NCBI GenBank assembly: GCA_965200045.1
Contig: OZ241330.1
Coordinates: 1,488,001 to 1,552,000, forward strand
Reading direction: 5' to 3'
From: Bin25 sp026709415
Lineage (GTDB): Bacteria > Bacteroidota > Bacteroidia > Flavobacteriales > Flavobacteriaceae
DNA: 64,000 nucleotides
The stretch's first letter is position 1. Each line of letters opens with the position of its first letter. The notes below the pieces were generated by a model. The model searched no databases, was not told the DNA's origin, and saw only the letters and a list, made by a program, of their open reading frames with translations. Of this stretch, positions 46,926 to 57,500 are shown in pieces. The position numbers and the translations under genes are program-made.

Positions 46926-47903
46926 TTAAACAATCGAGATTTCTAAAACTTTTGCCCTTGATGATTCAAGTTGAGCCTTTGAACACTTGGCTGGTAAAAG
47001 TAGAGTTTCTCCCGTCTTTAAGGTGCATCGGGTATCGTCTTGTTGAAAATCTAAACTTCCTTCGATACACATTAAAATAACAAAGGAATCAATCGATGAA
47101 TAGTCGAGCTCGATTTCTCCTAATATGGGTATAAGGTTGACATAGAAATAAGGTGTTTCAATAATTGTATTGATTTGATTTTTAATTTCTGAATACGGTA
47201 TTGATTTGGGTTCGTGAGAAGAATAATCTAGTGCAGCCAGGGCTTCTTGTAAATGCAACTCTCTTTTTTTAGTGGTTTGACTATCAATGCGATTAAAATC
47301 ATATAATCGATAGGTTATATCAGATGCTTGTTGGATCTCAGCTAGTAATAGTCCACCGCCAATGGCATGCGGTCTTCCAGCAGGGACATAAAACACATCT
47401 CCTTTTTGACATGGGACTTTATTCATATTCTCCATCAAATGGCCTTCGGTAACCAATTTTTCAACAGATTGGGAATTTAAGTGTTCATTAAAACCATTTA
47501 AAACATAGGCCCTCTTTTCAGCCTCTAGGATATACCATAGTTCGGACTTTCCTAATGAATTGTGCCTTTGATTAGCTAGTTCATCGTTTGGATGAACTTG
47601 GATAGACAAATCATCAGAGGCATCAATTAATTTGATTAAAAGTGGGAATTTAATACTGTCTTGATGCCAAAAATGGTTTCCCAATAATTCTGAACCATAG
47701 GATTGAATCAAATCCTGTAAACTATGATTTTTTAAGGGCCCTTCAGCAACTCGAGAACTATAGCCATCGATATTTGAAATTAACCAAGCTTCACCAATGG
47801 ACTGCTCGGAGGATTCGATGCCAAAAATATTTTTTAATCTATGGCCACCCCAAATTCGATAAAAAAAACGTGGAACAAATTTTAGTGGATATAGTTTCTC
47901 CAA
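46926..47903 (-). CDS. manA: Mannose-6-phosphate isomerase, class I-type
   Basis: This 325-residue cupin has zinc-site motifs DDLSIQVHPNDELAN (Gln, His) and VFYVPAGRPHAIGGGLLLAE (His). It also has the N-terminal FYRIWGGHRLKNIFGIE and a C-terminal cupin strand. It interconverts mannose-6-phosphate and fructose-6-phosphate. It is short, as are many Bacteroidota forms. It is separated by about 125 bases from the DUF1080 gene, so co-transcription is uncertain. Confidence 0.93.
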   Translation of the reverse strand: MEKLYPLKFVPRFFYRIWGGHRLKNIFGIESSEQSIGEAWLISNIDGYSSRVAEGPLKNHSLQDLIQSYGSELLGNHFWHQDSIKFPLLIKLIDASDDLSIQVHPNDELANQRHNSLGKSELWYILEAEKRAYVLNGFNEHLNSQSVEKLVTEGHLMENMNKVPCQKGDVFYVPAGRPHAIGGGLLLAEIQQASDITYRLYDFNRIDSQTTKKRELHLQEALAALDYSSHEPKSIPYSEIKNQINTIIETPYFYVNLIPILGEIELDYSSIDSFVILMCIEGSLDFQQDDTRCTLKTGETLLLPAKCSKAQLESSRAKVLEISIV

Positions 47904-48037
47904 TCGTTTGTCTTACAAAATCATTACAAAATTAAGTTTTAGCTTTCATCCAATTAAGAAATAATATTTTATTTTGGATTGGAAATTGAAAGAATGGTAA
48001 ACATTCATTTAAATCCACATTTTTTTAGGATACCTTA

Positions 48038-48739
48038 ATGATAAATCAAAAAACAGTTTTAATCACTGGAGCTAACAGAGGCATTGGATTAGAGATTGGA
48101 CATCAATTAGGTCAAAAAGGATTTCAAGTTATCTTAACTGGTAGAAACACCACCAGCGGAAAAACGGCGGTAAAGCATTTAAAATCAAAAAACATCGATG
48201 CTTATTGGTATACTTTGGACTTATGCGATCCAAAATCTATCGAAAGTGCCTTTTTAAAAGTATCTCATCAGGTTGATCGTTTAGATGTCTTAGTTAATAA
48301 CGGTGGCGTGTTGGTTAATGAAAACCGTAGTATTCTAAAGCCTGCACCAGAAGAAGACTTATTATCCGTTAAAACCAATGCGTTGGGGGCTTTGTGGGTG
48401 ACACAGTATTTTATGCCCTTATTAAAACCTGGGAGTAGAGTCATCATGATCTCCAGCGGAGCGGGGAAATTTAATAACAATACTTCAACTTGGGCTCCGC
48501 ATTATCGAATCTCCAAAACTTTAATGAATGCGATTACAAAACAACTTCACTTATCACTCGCCAACAACGCCGTGATTATCAATTCGGTTTGTCCAGGGTG
48601 GGTTCGTACCCAAATGGGTGGTCAGAATGCCGCAAGATCAATAGAAAAAGGGGCTGAAACTCCTGTATGGTTAGCCACCGAAGCTTCACCAACAATCAAT
48701 GGCAAACTTTTGAGAGACAAACAAGAAATCCAGTGGTAG
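48038..48739 (+). CDS. Short-chain dehydrogenase/reductase
   Basis: This 233-residue SDR has the NAD(P) motif TGANRGIGLEIGHQLG, the NNGG strand (LVNNGGVLVNENRS), the catalytic Ser in VIMISSGAGKF and a YRISK catalytic Tyr-Lys. The end is VCPGWVRTQMGG. It resembles carbonyl-reductase-type SDRs. It is convergent with the next SDR; their stop codons lie 2 bases apart. Substrate unknown. Confidence 0.88.
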   Translation: MINQKTVLITGANRGIGLEIGHQLGQKGFQVILTGRNTTSGKTAVKHLKSKNIDAYWYTLDLCDPKSIESAFLKVSHQVDRLDVLVNNGGVLVNENRSILKPAPEEDLLSVKTNALGALWVTQYFMPLLKPGSRVIMISSGAGKFNNNTSTWAPHYRISKTLMNAITKQLHLSLANNAVIINSVCPGWVRTQMGGQNAARSIEKGAETPVWLATEASPTINGKLLRDKQEIQW

Positions 48740-48754
48740 GCTTAAACACCACTG
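48731..48754. terminator. Possible bidirectional hairpin between convergent SDR genes
   Basis: CAGTGGT at 48731-48737 and ACCACTG at 48748-48754 form a 7-bp stem with both stop codons in or next to the loop. There is no T tract on either side, so termination is uncertain. Confidence 0.3.
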
Positions 48755-49554
48755 TAGATGCTGATTCCGCCGTCGATAGGCAAAACAATCCCAGTAATAA
48801 ATTTCGATGCTTCACTAGCTAAAAAGTGAACAGCGCCGTGCAATTCATGAGGTAACCCAAATCGTTTCATGGGGGTATTTCGAATAATGGCTTGGCCTCT
48901 TGGGGTATAACTGCCATCAGCATTTGTCAGTAATGATCGGTTTTGATTAGCAATAAAAACGCCTGGAGCAATGGCGTTGACTCGAAGGCGATCTCCGTAT
49001 TTTAAGGCCATATCAACAGACATCCAACGCGTGAAATTCTCCATAGCCGCTTTAGCGGCAGAGTATCCCACGACTCGAGTCATCACCCGGTTAACACTTA
49101 ATGAAGAATAGTTGATTATCGAGGTGCTTTTTTGTTTGGACATTAGTTGACCAAAAACTAATGTAGGTAATACGGTCCCCTTTAAGTTTAAATCCACTAC
49201 TCGATCGAAATCGGATTCCTCCATATCGAATACCGATCCTGCATCAGGAATCGTAGCCCCTGATAAATTACCCCCAACGGCATTGATTAATACATCAATG
49301 CATTCAAAATCTTCGATTATTTTTTCAGAGGTATTTTCTAACTCAGATTTCTTGAGCACATCGACTTGGTAGGCTCGTATTAATCTATGAGAAAATTCAT
49401 GAGAAGAAATAAGATTTTGAGCTTTATTCAAGGAACGAGTTAATAGAGCAATTTTAGCCCCACATTGGATAAGGTATGTAATTAAAGAAAACCCGAGGGT
49501 TCCAGTGCCTCCTGTAATGACAAATACTTTGTTTCGAATGTCAAATAAATCCAT
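48742..49554 (-). CDS. SDR mannonate (fructuronate) oxidoreductase
   Basis: Starting at the ATG at 49554 (a longer frame to 49746 would overlap susD and lacks homology), this is 270 residues. It has ITGGTGTLGFSLITYL, INAVGGNLSGATIPDAGSVF, VVDLNLKGTVLPTLVFGQLM, the catalytic YSAAKAAMENFTRWM, and AIAPGVFIANQNRSLLTNAD followed by GSYTPRGQAIIRNTP. These details match the SDR family that reduces fructuronate to mannonate in place of classical UxuB. It would join UxaC to a mannonate branch, whose dehydratase is not in this window. It follows susD after a terminator-like hairpin. Confidence 0.85.
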   Translation of the reverse strand: MDLFDIRNKVFVITGGTGTLGFSLITYLIQCGAKIALLTRSLNKAQNLISSHEFSHRLIRAYQVDVLKKSELENTSEKIIEDFECIDVLINAVGGNLSGATIPDAGSVFDMEESDFDRVVDLNLKGTVLPTLVFGQLMSKQKSTSIINYSSLSVNRVMTRVVGYSAAKAAMENFTRWMSVDMALKYGDRLRVNAIAPGVFIANQNRSLLTNADGSYTPRGQAIIRNTPMKRFGLPHELHGAVHFLASEASKFITGIVLPIDGGISIYSGV

Positions 49555-49597
49555 GTGAATAGAAAACTTTGAAGATGATATTAAAATCATGAAACAT

Positions 49598-49623
49598 AAA
49601 AAACCGTCTTGAAGTATAGACGG
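49598..49623 (-). terminator. Rho-independent terminator after susD
   Basis: On the minus strand CCGTCT (49623-49618), a loop, then AGACGG (49609-49604) is followed by TTTTTT. It lies 33-58 bases after the susD stop and before the SDR start, so the SDR likely has its own promoter or is expressed by read-through. Confidence 0.7.
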
Positions 49624-49655
49624 CTCTTTATGCCGATTAAATAGGACTTCCCAAA

Positions 49656-50969
49656 TTATTGGATATTCGGATTGGCTTGAATCTCTGATATCGTTATTGG
49701 AAACAACGCACCAGGAGAAGTCGTAGCATCTGTATTGGCTAACCAATAGGTCGATGGATGATTGAATCGGTAATGATCTGCGATTCTTCGACCTTGAAGA
49801 AACAAATTAACTCTTCTTGAATGAATTAATAGATCTTTAGCCTCTACTTGTCCAGAATAGGGGCTCAATTTATCCAAAGCTCTCAGCGCATTGATGTGTT
49901 CTGTAAAAGTAGCATTATCTCCCCTTGCCAAAGCATCTTCAGCAATGATTAAATGCATTTCTCTAGCGGATACTACTGGGTAATCAGGATACAAGTTAGG
50001 TTCAGTAAAGGCTCGAACCAATCGATAAAGAGCAGGAGATGGTTTATTATCAATGGGGTCATTTAGTGATATTGTTGTGGCGGGATCTCCATCTTTAACA
50101 GCGGCTGGTCTGGGCCCCTCAGGGATAATGTATTCGTTTGAAAGTCTCATTTCTAATCGACTATTGACTTCTCCAGCGATATCCAAAGCCCCTACGGTTT
50201 CGGGCGCTTTCGCATCGGTTTGAAGCAAATAAGCAAAATCAGGCGATAATGTACTCAGAGCTTGTCTGGCAGCAGTCACAGCAGCACTCGATCGAACCAG
50301 TGGATCAGAGGTATTCACTGGATTGATTTTCGCCCAGACGCCTTTTGAAAATTCAGCTCGAGCAATCAAGGCATTAATTTCTCCTGTGAAGCCAGCACTC
50401 AATGCAAGAGCCTCTTTCAAGTAACCAATGGCCGTATCATAAAGATTGACCATATTGGCTGCTCCCACTGGGGATCCAGCTTCAGATTTGGATGAGTCGA
50501 CTACAAAGTCATCAAACATGTCGGCAATGACGATATAAATGATGGCGCCATAAACATAGGCTCTAACTAATTCACCATCATTATCATAAGCAGGATCGGA
50601 TTTAAATTCCAATCCTCGCTTAATGACATCATCAGCCCAGAATCTAGCTTCGTTTACATAGAAGTAGGCGGCATCCGTAAATTCATTATTGGGATTGCTG
50701 ACATTTCCAAAATTTAATTGTTGCCAGGCATCTCGAGATCCGATCCATATCATCTCATCACTCGCCGTCGAATAGGGAGCTAAAATATTTCCATAGGCTC
50801 TTACCAAAGCACCTTCCGCGCCATTCACCATAGGGGTAAATGCCGTCACAGACAACCCCTCTTCAAGTAAATTATTAGGATTATCAGTTTCAAGTTCACA
50901 TCGATAGCCAACTATAAAAATCAAGGCAATTAGAGATAGATTCAGTAAAAAAAATCGATTATATTTCAT
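49656..50969 (-). CDS. susD: SusD/RagB-like nutrient-binding lipoprotein
   Basis: This 437-residue protein has a lipoprotein signal ending IFIVGYRC, then NPNNLLEEGLSVTAFTPMVN. The SusD-like helical body follows, with ARFWADDVIKRGLEF, LVRAYVYGAIIYIVIADMFD and LHPNGR-free tail EMHLIIAEDALARGDNATFT. The C-terminal RRVNLFLQGRRIADHYRFNH is typical of the family. It caps the SusC channel and binds glycan at the cell surface. It starts two bases after susC. Confidence 0.9.
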   Translation of the reverse strand: MKYNRFFLLNLSLIALIFIVGYRCELETDNPNNLLEEGLSVTAFTPMVNGAEGALVRAYGNILAPYSTASDEMIWIGSRDAWQQLNFGNVSNPNNEFTDAAYFYVNEARFWADDVIKRGLEFKSDPAYDNDGELVRAYVYGAIIYIVIADMFDDFVVDSSKSEAGSPVGAANMVNLYDTAIGYLKEALALSAGFTGEINALIARAEFSKGVWAKINPVNTSDPLVRSSAAVTAARQALSTLSPDFAYLLQTDAKAPETVGALDIAGEVNSRLEMRLSNEYIIPEGPRPAAVKDGDPATTISLNDPIDNKPSPALYRLVRAFTEPNLYPDYPVVSAREMHLIIAEDALARGDNATFTEHINALRALDKLSPYSGQVEAKDLLIHSRRVNLFLQGRRIADHYRFNHPSTYWLANTDATTSPGALFPITISEIQANPNIQ

Positions 50970-50971
50970 GA

Positions 50972-53900
50972 CTAAAAACCAACTTTAAGGGTTAATATAA
51001 ACTGTGTTGGTATCGGCCAACCAAAGGCTGCAATACCTTGCGCAAAATTTTGGACGAGAGTTGATCCAGAACCTCTCCCAACATAACCAATTTCTGGATC
51101 GACGCCACTGTAAGAGGTAAATAAAGCAATGTTCCGTCCAGAAAGACCTATTGATGCTGCTTCAAGTCCGAAAGACTCGAGCCAATTTTGATCGAATCGG
51201 TACACCAAACTGACTTCTCTCCACCGAATAAAATCCGCTTTTTCTAATGTATTGAGACCAGAAAATGGTGCTAAAGCTAGCGTATCATAAAGCCATTCTT
51301 CGAGAGCTTCGACTCGCACATTAGGATCATTTAATGGGTTAAAACTACCATCAACCCCACCGGTAAAATAATCTCTTGTCACACGTGAAGAGGATGGTAA
51401 ATTTCTTCCAATACTGCTGTTCGCTTGTCGGAAGGCATCCGTCAGATTGTTCACCACAAAATTCCCTACTTTATACTCGAAAGTGGTGCTGAGTGTAAAG
51501 TTTTTATAATCTAAAGAACCTCCAAAAGAACCTGTCCAATCTGGAACTGATTTTCCTAAAAAGTGATCCAAATAATCCCCATCGCCATCTTCATCTTTCA
51601 GGAGCACACCACCAGTCCCAACGGTGGTCGGCATACCAAGATCTTTTGCATTTTGTTGGGTTGTTTTACCCGAAAAGAACGTGATTAATTCTTCACGAGT
51701 ATCGGGTCGTCCATCCTTATTGGCAATATCGATTGGAAGTTCATTGGGACCAACATCTTGAAGTACAGCACCAAAATTGGCCCCCGCTGAATAACCTTCT
51801 ATCAAATAGTTTCTGATTCTAGGATAGGAACCTCCAACTTTTAGTGGAGGAGCTCCTCCAAGACTGACGATTTCATCTTGATAGTAAGCCCCATTGACAA
51901 ATAAATCAAGTTGTAAATCTTGGGTTCTAACAACCGATCCACTGAGATTGATTTCGATACCATGGGCAGCAAGTTCTCCGATATTGGTTAATTGGGGATT
52001 TCTAAAGCCACCAGATAAAACGAATTGTCGGGCATAAAGGGCATCTTCTGTTTTGCGATCCCAATAGGTAAACTCTAAATTCATTGAGTTGTCAAAGAGT
52101 CCTGCAGTGAATCCAATTTCAAATTCACTAGATACCTCTGGTGCCAAATCAGCATCACCCAAATTATTAGGAGCTATCCCAGCGCCGGTCGCTGAAGCCA
52201 AAGCGGTATAGGTCGTGAAAGCATCAAAGGCTCCTGGCTGAAGTCCAGATAAACCATAAGAACTTCTTAGTTGTAAGGAACTAATGGGTCCAATATTCGA
52301 CCAGTTAGGGGTATCTGAGGGGACATAAGAGGCCGAAACTTTAGGATAGAATGCCGCATCAAATTCACTACCAAAAGCCGAGTGTGCATCCAAACGAGCT
52401 CCGATGGTTAAAAAGATAGAATTATTAATCCCAACTTGCTCTTGAGCAAAAACTCCGGTATTGATGGTTTCTTGAAAAAATTCAAAAGTGGTCTGATTGG
52501 CTGCTGCAGAAGTTACCGCAAAACCAGGTCCAGGAAAACCTTCCCCTGAAGCTCCAGCAACCGACACCTGCTGGGATACATATTGCCCCCCTAGGATAAA
52601 GTCAGAGCTAATGTTGGGGGTGATTTGATGTTTTAAAGAAACTTTTAATTCGGCCGATTGGGATAAAAAGTCTCGATTATCGATACCTCTGAAGCCTGCA
52701 GGATTGGCATTAGAAAATCCATCGATATTATATCCAAATGGCCAAAAGGCAGTGCTTTGTTGACTAGAATAATCCACGCCGAAGACACTTTGTACTGTTA
52801 ACCAATCATCGGCAAAATAATCGACTGAGATAATTCCGTTGTAGTGATTGACTTCAGAGTCAATGGTCAATTGTAAAGTCTCATCAACAGTGGCAAAGGC
52901 AATAGTCCCTGTGGTATTGGAAGGCTTTATAAGTTCAGGCTTGCTGAACTGTGCCAATGAACCAACGCCGTAGATGTTATTGTTGTTTTGCATGGTGGTC
53001 AGATACCGAGAAGTGAATCCAGTGGTTAATTTGATATTAAATTTTGATGAAGGATTGACCGTCAAATTCAAGTTCAACTGTGTCAATTCATCGATATCTG
53101 AAGCCAAAGTAGACTGTCCTTCTTGATAACCCAATCTTTCTTGACCACCAAACGGACCGTCGGTATAAGCGTACCGAGCCGCTGCATAATAGGTGATTAG
53201 AGAGTTCCCTCCTTGCACATCACCACTAAACACATTAGATATGCCAGTTTCATAGAGATCTTCTAATGCATTAATAGAAATTAATTCATAAGGTCTAACA
53301 TTGATGCCTAATGTATTCGAAACGTTGGTCATGCGTTCAATAGCGTTATTCGCAGTCCCGTTAATCCAACCCGTATTATCAGCCACTTTCCCTTTGGGAA
53401 AATGGATGATACCTTGGGTCGCTTTAAAATTAAAAATAGGTTTTCCAATGCGTCCACGTTTGGTGAATATCTGAATGACTCCATTCGATGCCTCCGTACC
53501 AAATAAGGTGGCTGCAGAAGCCCCTTTTAAGATTTCAATACGTTCAATGGATTCTGGATTGATGTCATCCAACCGTGACGATGAACCTCCACCACCAGAT
53601 TCAACAAGCCCACCACCAAAGCCTCCACCAGTATCCACTCGAACGCCATCAATGAGAACAATGGGCTCATTTAATTGAGATAGAGAAGCACTACCCCGGA
53701 TTCTGATTTGAGAACCTTCCCCTGTCAATCCACCAGAAGGTAACATAATCACGCCGGGTTCTCTACCTTGTAGAATATCGGAAAAACTATTGATGGGTAA
53801 ATTCTGTAGTTGGGCGGTAGATATAGAGCCAATACTATTCCCTAATTGTTTTTTTGCTATGGCAGAACCCGTCCCTGTGACCACAATTTCATTTAAAATA

Positions 53901-54223
53901 GAAGCAGAGTATTCGAGCTCAAAATCCACGGTGACATCAGCATTTCCTACAGTCACTTGAGCGTAGTTGGAAGAATATCCAGTGAATGATGCCACTAAGG
54001 CATAATTACCAAGTTCGATATCGGTAAGAACATAGTTGCCATCAAAATCAGTCGCTGTACCAATACTAGTCCCTGAAATCACAACACTAACACCCAATAA
54101 AGGAGCACCAGTATCACCATCGATAACGGTACCAGATATAGAATACTGTGCCCAGGAGTGATGACCAAAAAGAAAGGCAACGGGAACCATTATCAAACCG
54201 TACCAACGAAAAATCTTATTCAT
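50972..54223 (-). CDS. susC: SusC/RagA-family TonB-linked outer-membrane transporter
   Basis: This 1083-residue protein has a signal peptide and an N-terminal carboxypeptidase-like domain (YSISGTVIDGDTGAPLLGVS). The TonB-box-like region LNEIVVTGTGSAIAKKQLG comes next. The plug has NSFSDILQGREPGVIMLPSG, SQIRIRGSASLSQLNEPIVL and IERIEILKGASAATLFG, and the barrel ends in a Phe (LTLKVGF). With SusD it imports an oligosaccharide, probably a uronic-acid-containing one given the neighbours. A perfect hairpin lies in its leader. Confidence 0.95.
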   Translation of the reverse strand: MNKIFRWYGLIMVPVAFLFGHHSWAQYSISGTVIDGDTGAPLLGVSVVISGTSIGTATDFDGNYVLTDIELGNYALVASFTGYSSNYAQVTVGNADVTVDFELEYSASILNEIVVTGTGSAIAKKQLGNSIGSISTAQLQNLPINSFSDILQGREPGVIMLPSGGLTGEGSQIRIRGSASLSQLNEPIVLIDGVRVDTGGGFGGGLVESGGGGSSSRLDDINPESIERIEILKGASAATLFGTEASNGVIQIFTKRGRIGKPIFNFKATQGIIHFPKGKVADNTGWINGTANNAIERMTNVSNTLGINVRPYELISINALEDLYETGISNVFSGDVQGGNSLITYYAAARYAYTDGPFGGQERLGYQEGQSTLASDIDELTQLNLNLTVNPSSKFNIKLTTGFTSRYLTTMQNNNNIYGVGSLAQFSKPELIKPSNTTGTIAFATVDETLQLTIDSEVNHYNGIISVDYFADDWLTVQSVFGVDYSSQQSTAFWPFGYNIDGFSNANPAGFRGIDNRDFLSQSAELKVSLKHQITPNISSDFILGGQYVSQQVSVAGASGEGFPGPGFAVTSAAANQTTFEFFQETINTGVFAQEQVGINNSIFLTIGARLDAHSAFGSEFDAAFYPKVSASYVPSDTPNWSNIGPISSLQLRSSYGLSGLQPGAFDAFTTYTALASATGAGIAPNNLGDADLAPEVSSEFEIGFTAGLFDNSMNLEFTYWDRKTEDALYARQFVLSGGFRNPQLTNIGELAAHGIEINLSGSVVRTQDLQLDLFVNGAYYQDEIVSLGGAPPLKVGGSYPRIRNYLIEGYSAGANFGAVLQDVGPNELPIDIANKDGRPDTREELITFFSGKTTQQNAKDLGMPTTVGTGGVLLKDEDGDGDYLDHFLGKSVPDWTGSFGGSLDYKNFTLSTTFEYKVGNFVVNNLTDAFRQANSSIGRNLPSSSRVTRDYFTGGVDGSFNPLNDPNVRVEALEEWLYDTLALAPFSGLNTLEKADFIRWREVSLVYRFDQNWLESFGLEAASIGLSGRNIALFTSYSGVDPEIGYVGRGSGSTLVQNFAQGIAAFGWPIPTQFILTLKVGF

Positions 54224-54549
54224 AAATCAAAAAATTTAGGTTAAATCTGTAAAAAAGCGTTACATTCAATCAGATGGTTCATCTGATTGAAAAGTTCGGC
54301 GAAGTTACAAATTTCACCAGCTTTGATTGAAACCGATTCATCAGGAAATCGAAACTTAAAGTATTTTGAATTTCAATTTTATTATATTGTTAATACCTTA
54401 AAAATAATAGCAAAAAGCTAGAATATTAAAAATATTTAGGATAATCATGGCAACAAGAAAAAAGGATTGTTTCTTTATTTTCAAATCACAAATCAACCCA
54501 ATAAGCCTAATTTTACCAACCCTTGAATCAACCCGATACGACATACAAC
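54224..54549. other. Intergenic between divergent susC and tricorn genes
   Basis: This 326-bp region holds the 12-bp inverted repeat at 54265-54291 and AT-rich DNA. Promoters for both genes must lie here; no exact TAnnTTTG with a -33 partner stands out. Confidence 0.5.
54265..54291. promoter_or_regulatory. Perfect inverted repeat in susC leader
   Basis: TTCAATCAGATG, three bases, then CATCTGATTGAA: perfect 12-bp arms, 42-68 bases upstream of the susC ATG. It could be an operator for a dimeric regulator or an RNA hairpin; on the susC strand it is followed by CGCTTTTTTAC, like a weak attenuator. Confidence 0.55.
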
Positions 54550-57500
54550 ATGAAATCATCTTTAATCCTTTGGACTCTTTCTTTTTTAGTCATCATTCCT
54601 GTGTTTTCTCAAGACGAAGGGACCAAATTATTACGTCAACCAAGCATTCATCAGGATTTGGTTGTTTTTGTCTATGCCAATGACCTGTGGCTGGCAACTA
54701 TAGACCAAAAGGATCGACCCAAACGATTGACATCAAACAAAGGGGCAGAATCTAATCCTCACTTTTCACCTGATGGAAAGTGGATCGCTTTTACTGGTCA
54801 ATATGAGGGGAATAGTGATGTTTATCTCCTTTCGATTGATGGAGGGGAGCCTCACCGTTTGACCTACCATCCAAGTGCTGATATTGTGCAAGGTTGGACT
54901 CCTGATAATGAAATATTGTTTCGATCCTCGCGCGAAGCTCGCCCAACTCAAACCAATAAATTTTTCATTGTTTCCATCAACGGTGGATTGCCCCAATCAT
55001 TACCCATAGACAGAGCCGCCTATGGAGAAATTTCACCCGATGGAAAGTCGCTGGCTTATACGCCTATTACCTCTTGGGATCCTGAATGGCGAAATTATCG
55101 AGGTGGACAAGCCATGCCCGTATGGATTGTTGATCTCAACACCTTGGAACTAATACGCACGCCACAACCGACAAAAGAAAGACACTTGAACCCCGTTTGG
55201 ATAGGCAATGATGTCTACTATCTATCTGAAAGGGACTATGCTAGCAATATTTGGAAATTTTCCCCAAATACAGGCCAAGAAAAACAAATCACTTTCCATA
55301 AAAAATTCGATGTCAAAAGCCTCGATAGCGATGCCAATCAGATTGTTTATGAACAAGGTGGCGATTTACATGTGATCAATATCGAAAATGGGGATTATAA
55401 AAAATTAGTGATTCAAATTTTAGGTGATATGAATTTTTCTAGGCCTCGTTGGGAATCAGTTCCTTCACAACAATTGACCAACGCAAAGCTTTCTCCAAAA
55501 GGAAAAAGAGCCTTATTTGAATACAGAGGAGAGATCTTTAGTGTCCCTAAAGAGGAAGGTAGCTGGCGAAACTTGACGAATAGTTCATCATCTGCCGAGC
55601 GATTCCCTATTTGGTCTCCCAAGGGAGATCGTATTGCGTGGTTTTCGGATAGAAGTGGCGAGTATACGATGGTCATTGGGGATCAGTACGGTAAGGAATT
55701 AATGAATATTTCGATACCTAATCCAACATTTTATTTCAGACCAGCATGGTCTCCCGATGGAAACTATATCGCTTTTACTGATACGCATTATAACATGATT
55801 GTGTTGAGTATCAACAGTCAATCGACCCGCGTCATTGACTCCGATTTATATGCTCATCCAAATCGAACCATGAATCCCGTTTGGTCACCAGATAGCAAAT
55901 GGATTGCTTATGCCAAGCAACAACGCAATCATTTTAAAGCGATCTATGCCTACAATATGGTTTCCAAGTCCATACTTCAAATAACGGATCCATTGGCTGA
56001 TGCCATTTCACCTGTTTGGAGTGATGATGGTAAGTTTTTGTACACATTGGTCAGTACCAATTATGGCTTGAATTCCGGATGGCTGGACATGAGCTCCTAT
56101 GATCCAGAGATGACTCGTAACTTATATGCCATCAGTCTTTCCAAAGATCAGACGTCTCCGACACTTCCTAAAATGGATGAAGAAAAAATAGAGAGTAAAA
56201 AAGAGGATAAAGAAGATGATGATAAGAAAGAGGAATCTCCTGCCGTTATTATTGATCAAGATGGGCTTTTTGACCGGGCAATTCCCTTAGATATTGAAGC
56301 AGGAAACTATATGGGACTGCTTGAAGGACCAGAGGATACCATTTTTCTTTTCAAAAGAGAAGATGATGGAATATCCCTTGTCAAATATGAAATAGACAGT
56401 GATAAATCTTCAACTTATTTAACCAACGTAAACACAGCCACCACTTCATTTGATCGAAAAAACATTTTGTATCGAAGTGGATTTAGTTGGAAAATTGTTT
56501 CTACAAAATCAGTTTCAAGTAGTAGCAAGTCATTGACATTAGGAATCCAAATGAAGGTGGATCCGAGAGCTGAATATCACCAAATCTTTAAAGAGGGTTG
56601 GCGCTTTAAACGAGATTTTTTATATATTGATAACACACACGGGGCTCCTTGGGATACCATTTATCAGTGGTATTCACCATGGATTGATCATGTACGTCAT
56701 CGGACAGATCTGAACTATGTTATCGATATTTTAAGTGGAGAAGTTGCCGTTGGACACTCCTATGTTTCAGGAGGTGATATGCCAAATATTGATTTTGTTC
56801 CTGTTGGCTTACTTGGCTGTGATTTTATGGTTGATCAGGATCATTATAAAATATCAAAAATATACAAAGGGGAACGTTGGAACCCTGGAATTCAATCGCC
56901 CTTAGGTTTGCTAGGTATCGACGTTAAAGAGGGCGACTATTTACTTTCAATAAATGGCCGTGAGTTGACAGCCAGTATAAATCCCTATCAACTTTTGGAG
57001 CAAACAGCCAATAGAACAATTTATATTGAGGTTAGTTCAAGTCTGGACCCCAAAGACATTCGAAAAGTCATTGTCAAACCGGTTCGAAGCGAACTAGCGT
57101 TAAGAACCATTGATTGGATCGAAAATAATCGTCGAAAGGTCGATGAGTTATCTCAAGGAAAACTGGCTTATGTCTATGTGCCCAACACATCAAGAAATGG
57201 ATTTAATTCTTTTAATCGATACTATTTTTCACAACAAGACAAAAAAGGAGTGATTATCGATGAACGGAATAATGGGGGTGGTTCTGCGGCAGATTATATG
57301 ATCGACATCATGTCCAGAGAACCGATTGGATATTTCAACAGTAAAACTAGCGATCGAACACCTTGGACGGCTCCATTAGCTGGTATCTGGGGACCAAAAG
57401 TGATGCTCATCAATGAACGGGCTGGTTCAGGAGGGGATCTTTTGCCCTATATGTTTAAACTCAAAAACCTTGGACCATTGGTTGGCACTAGAACCTGGGG

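Noticed and set aside
49555..49746. 64-residue N-terminal extension of the SDR gene
   Set aside because: It overlaps susD and the terminator and has no SDR homology; ATG 49554 gives a standard N-terminus.
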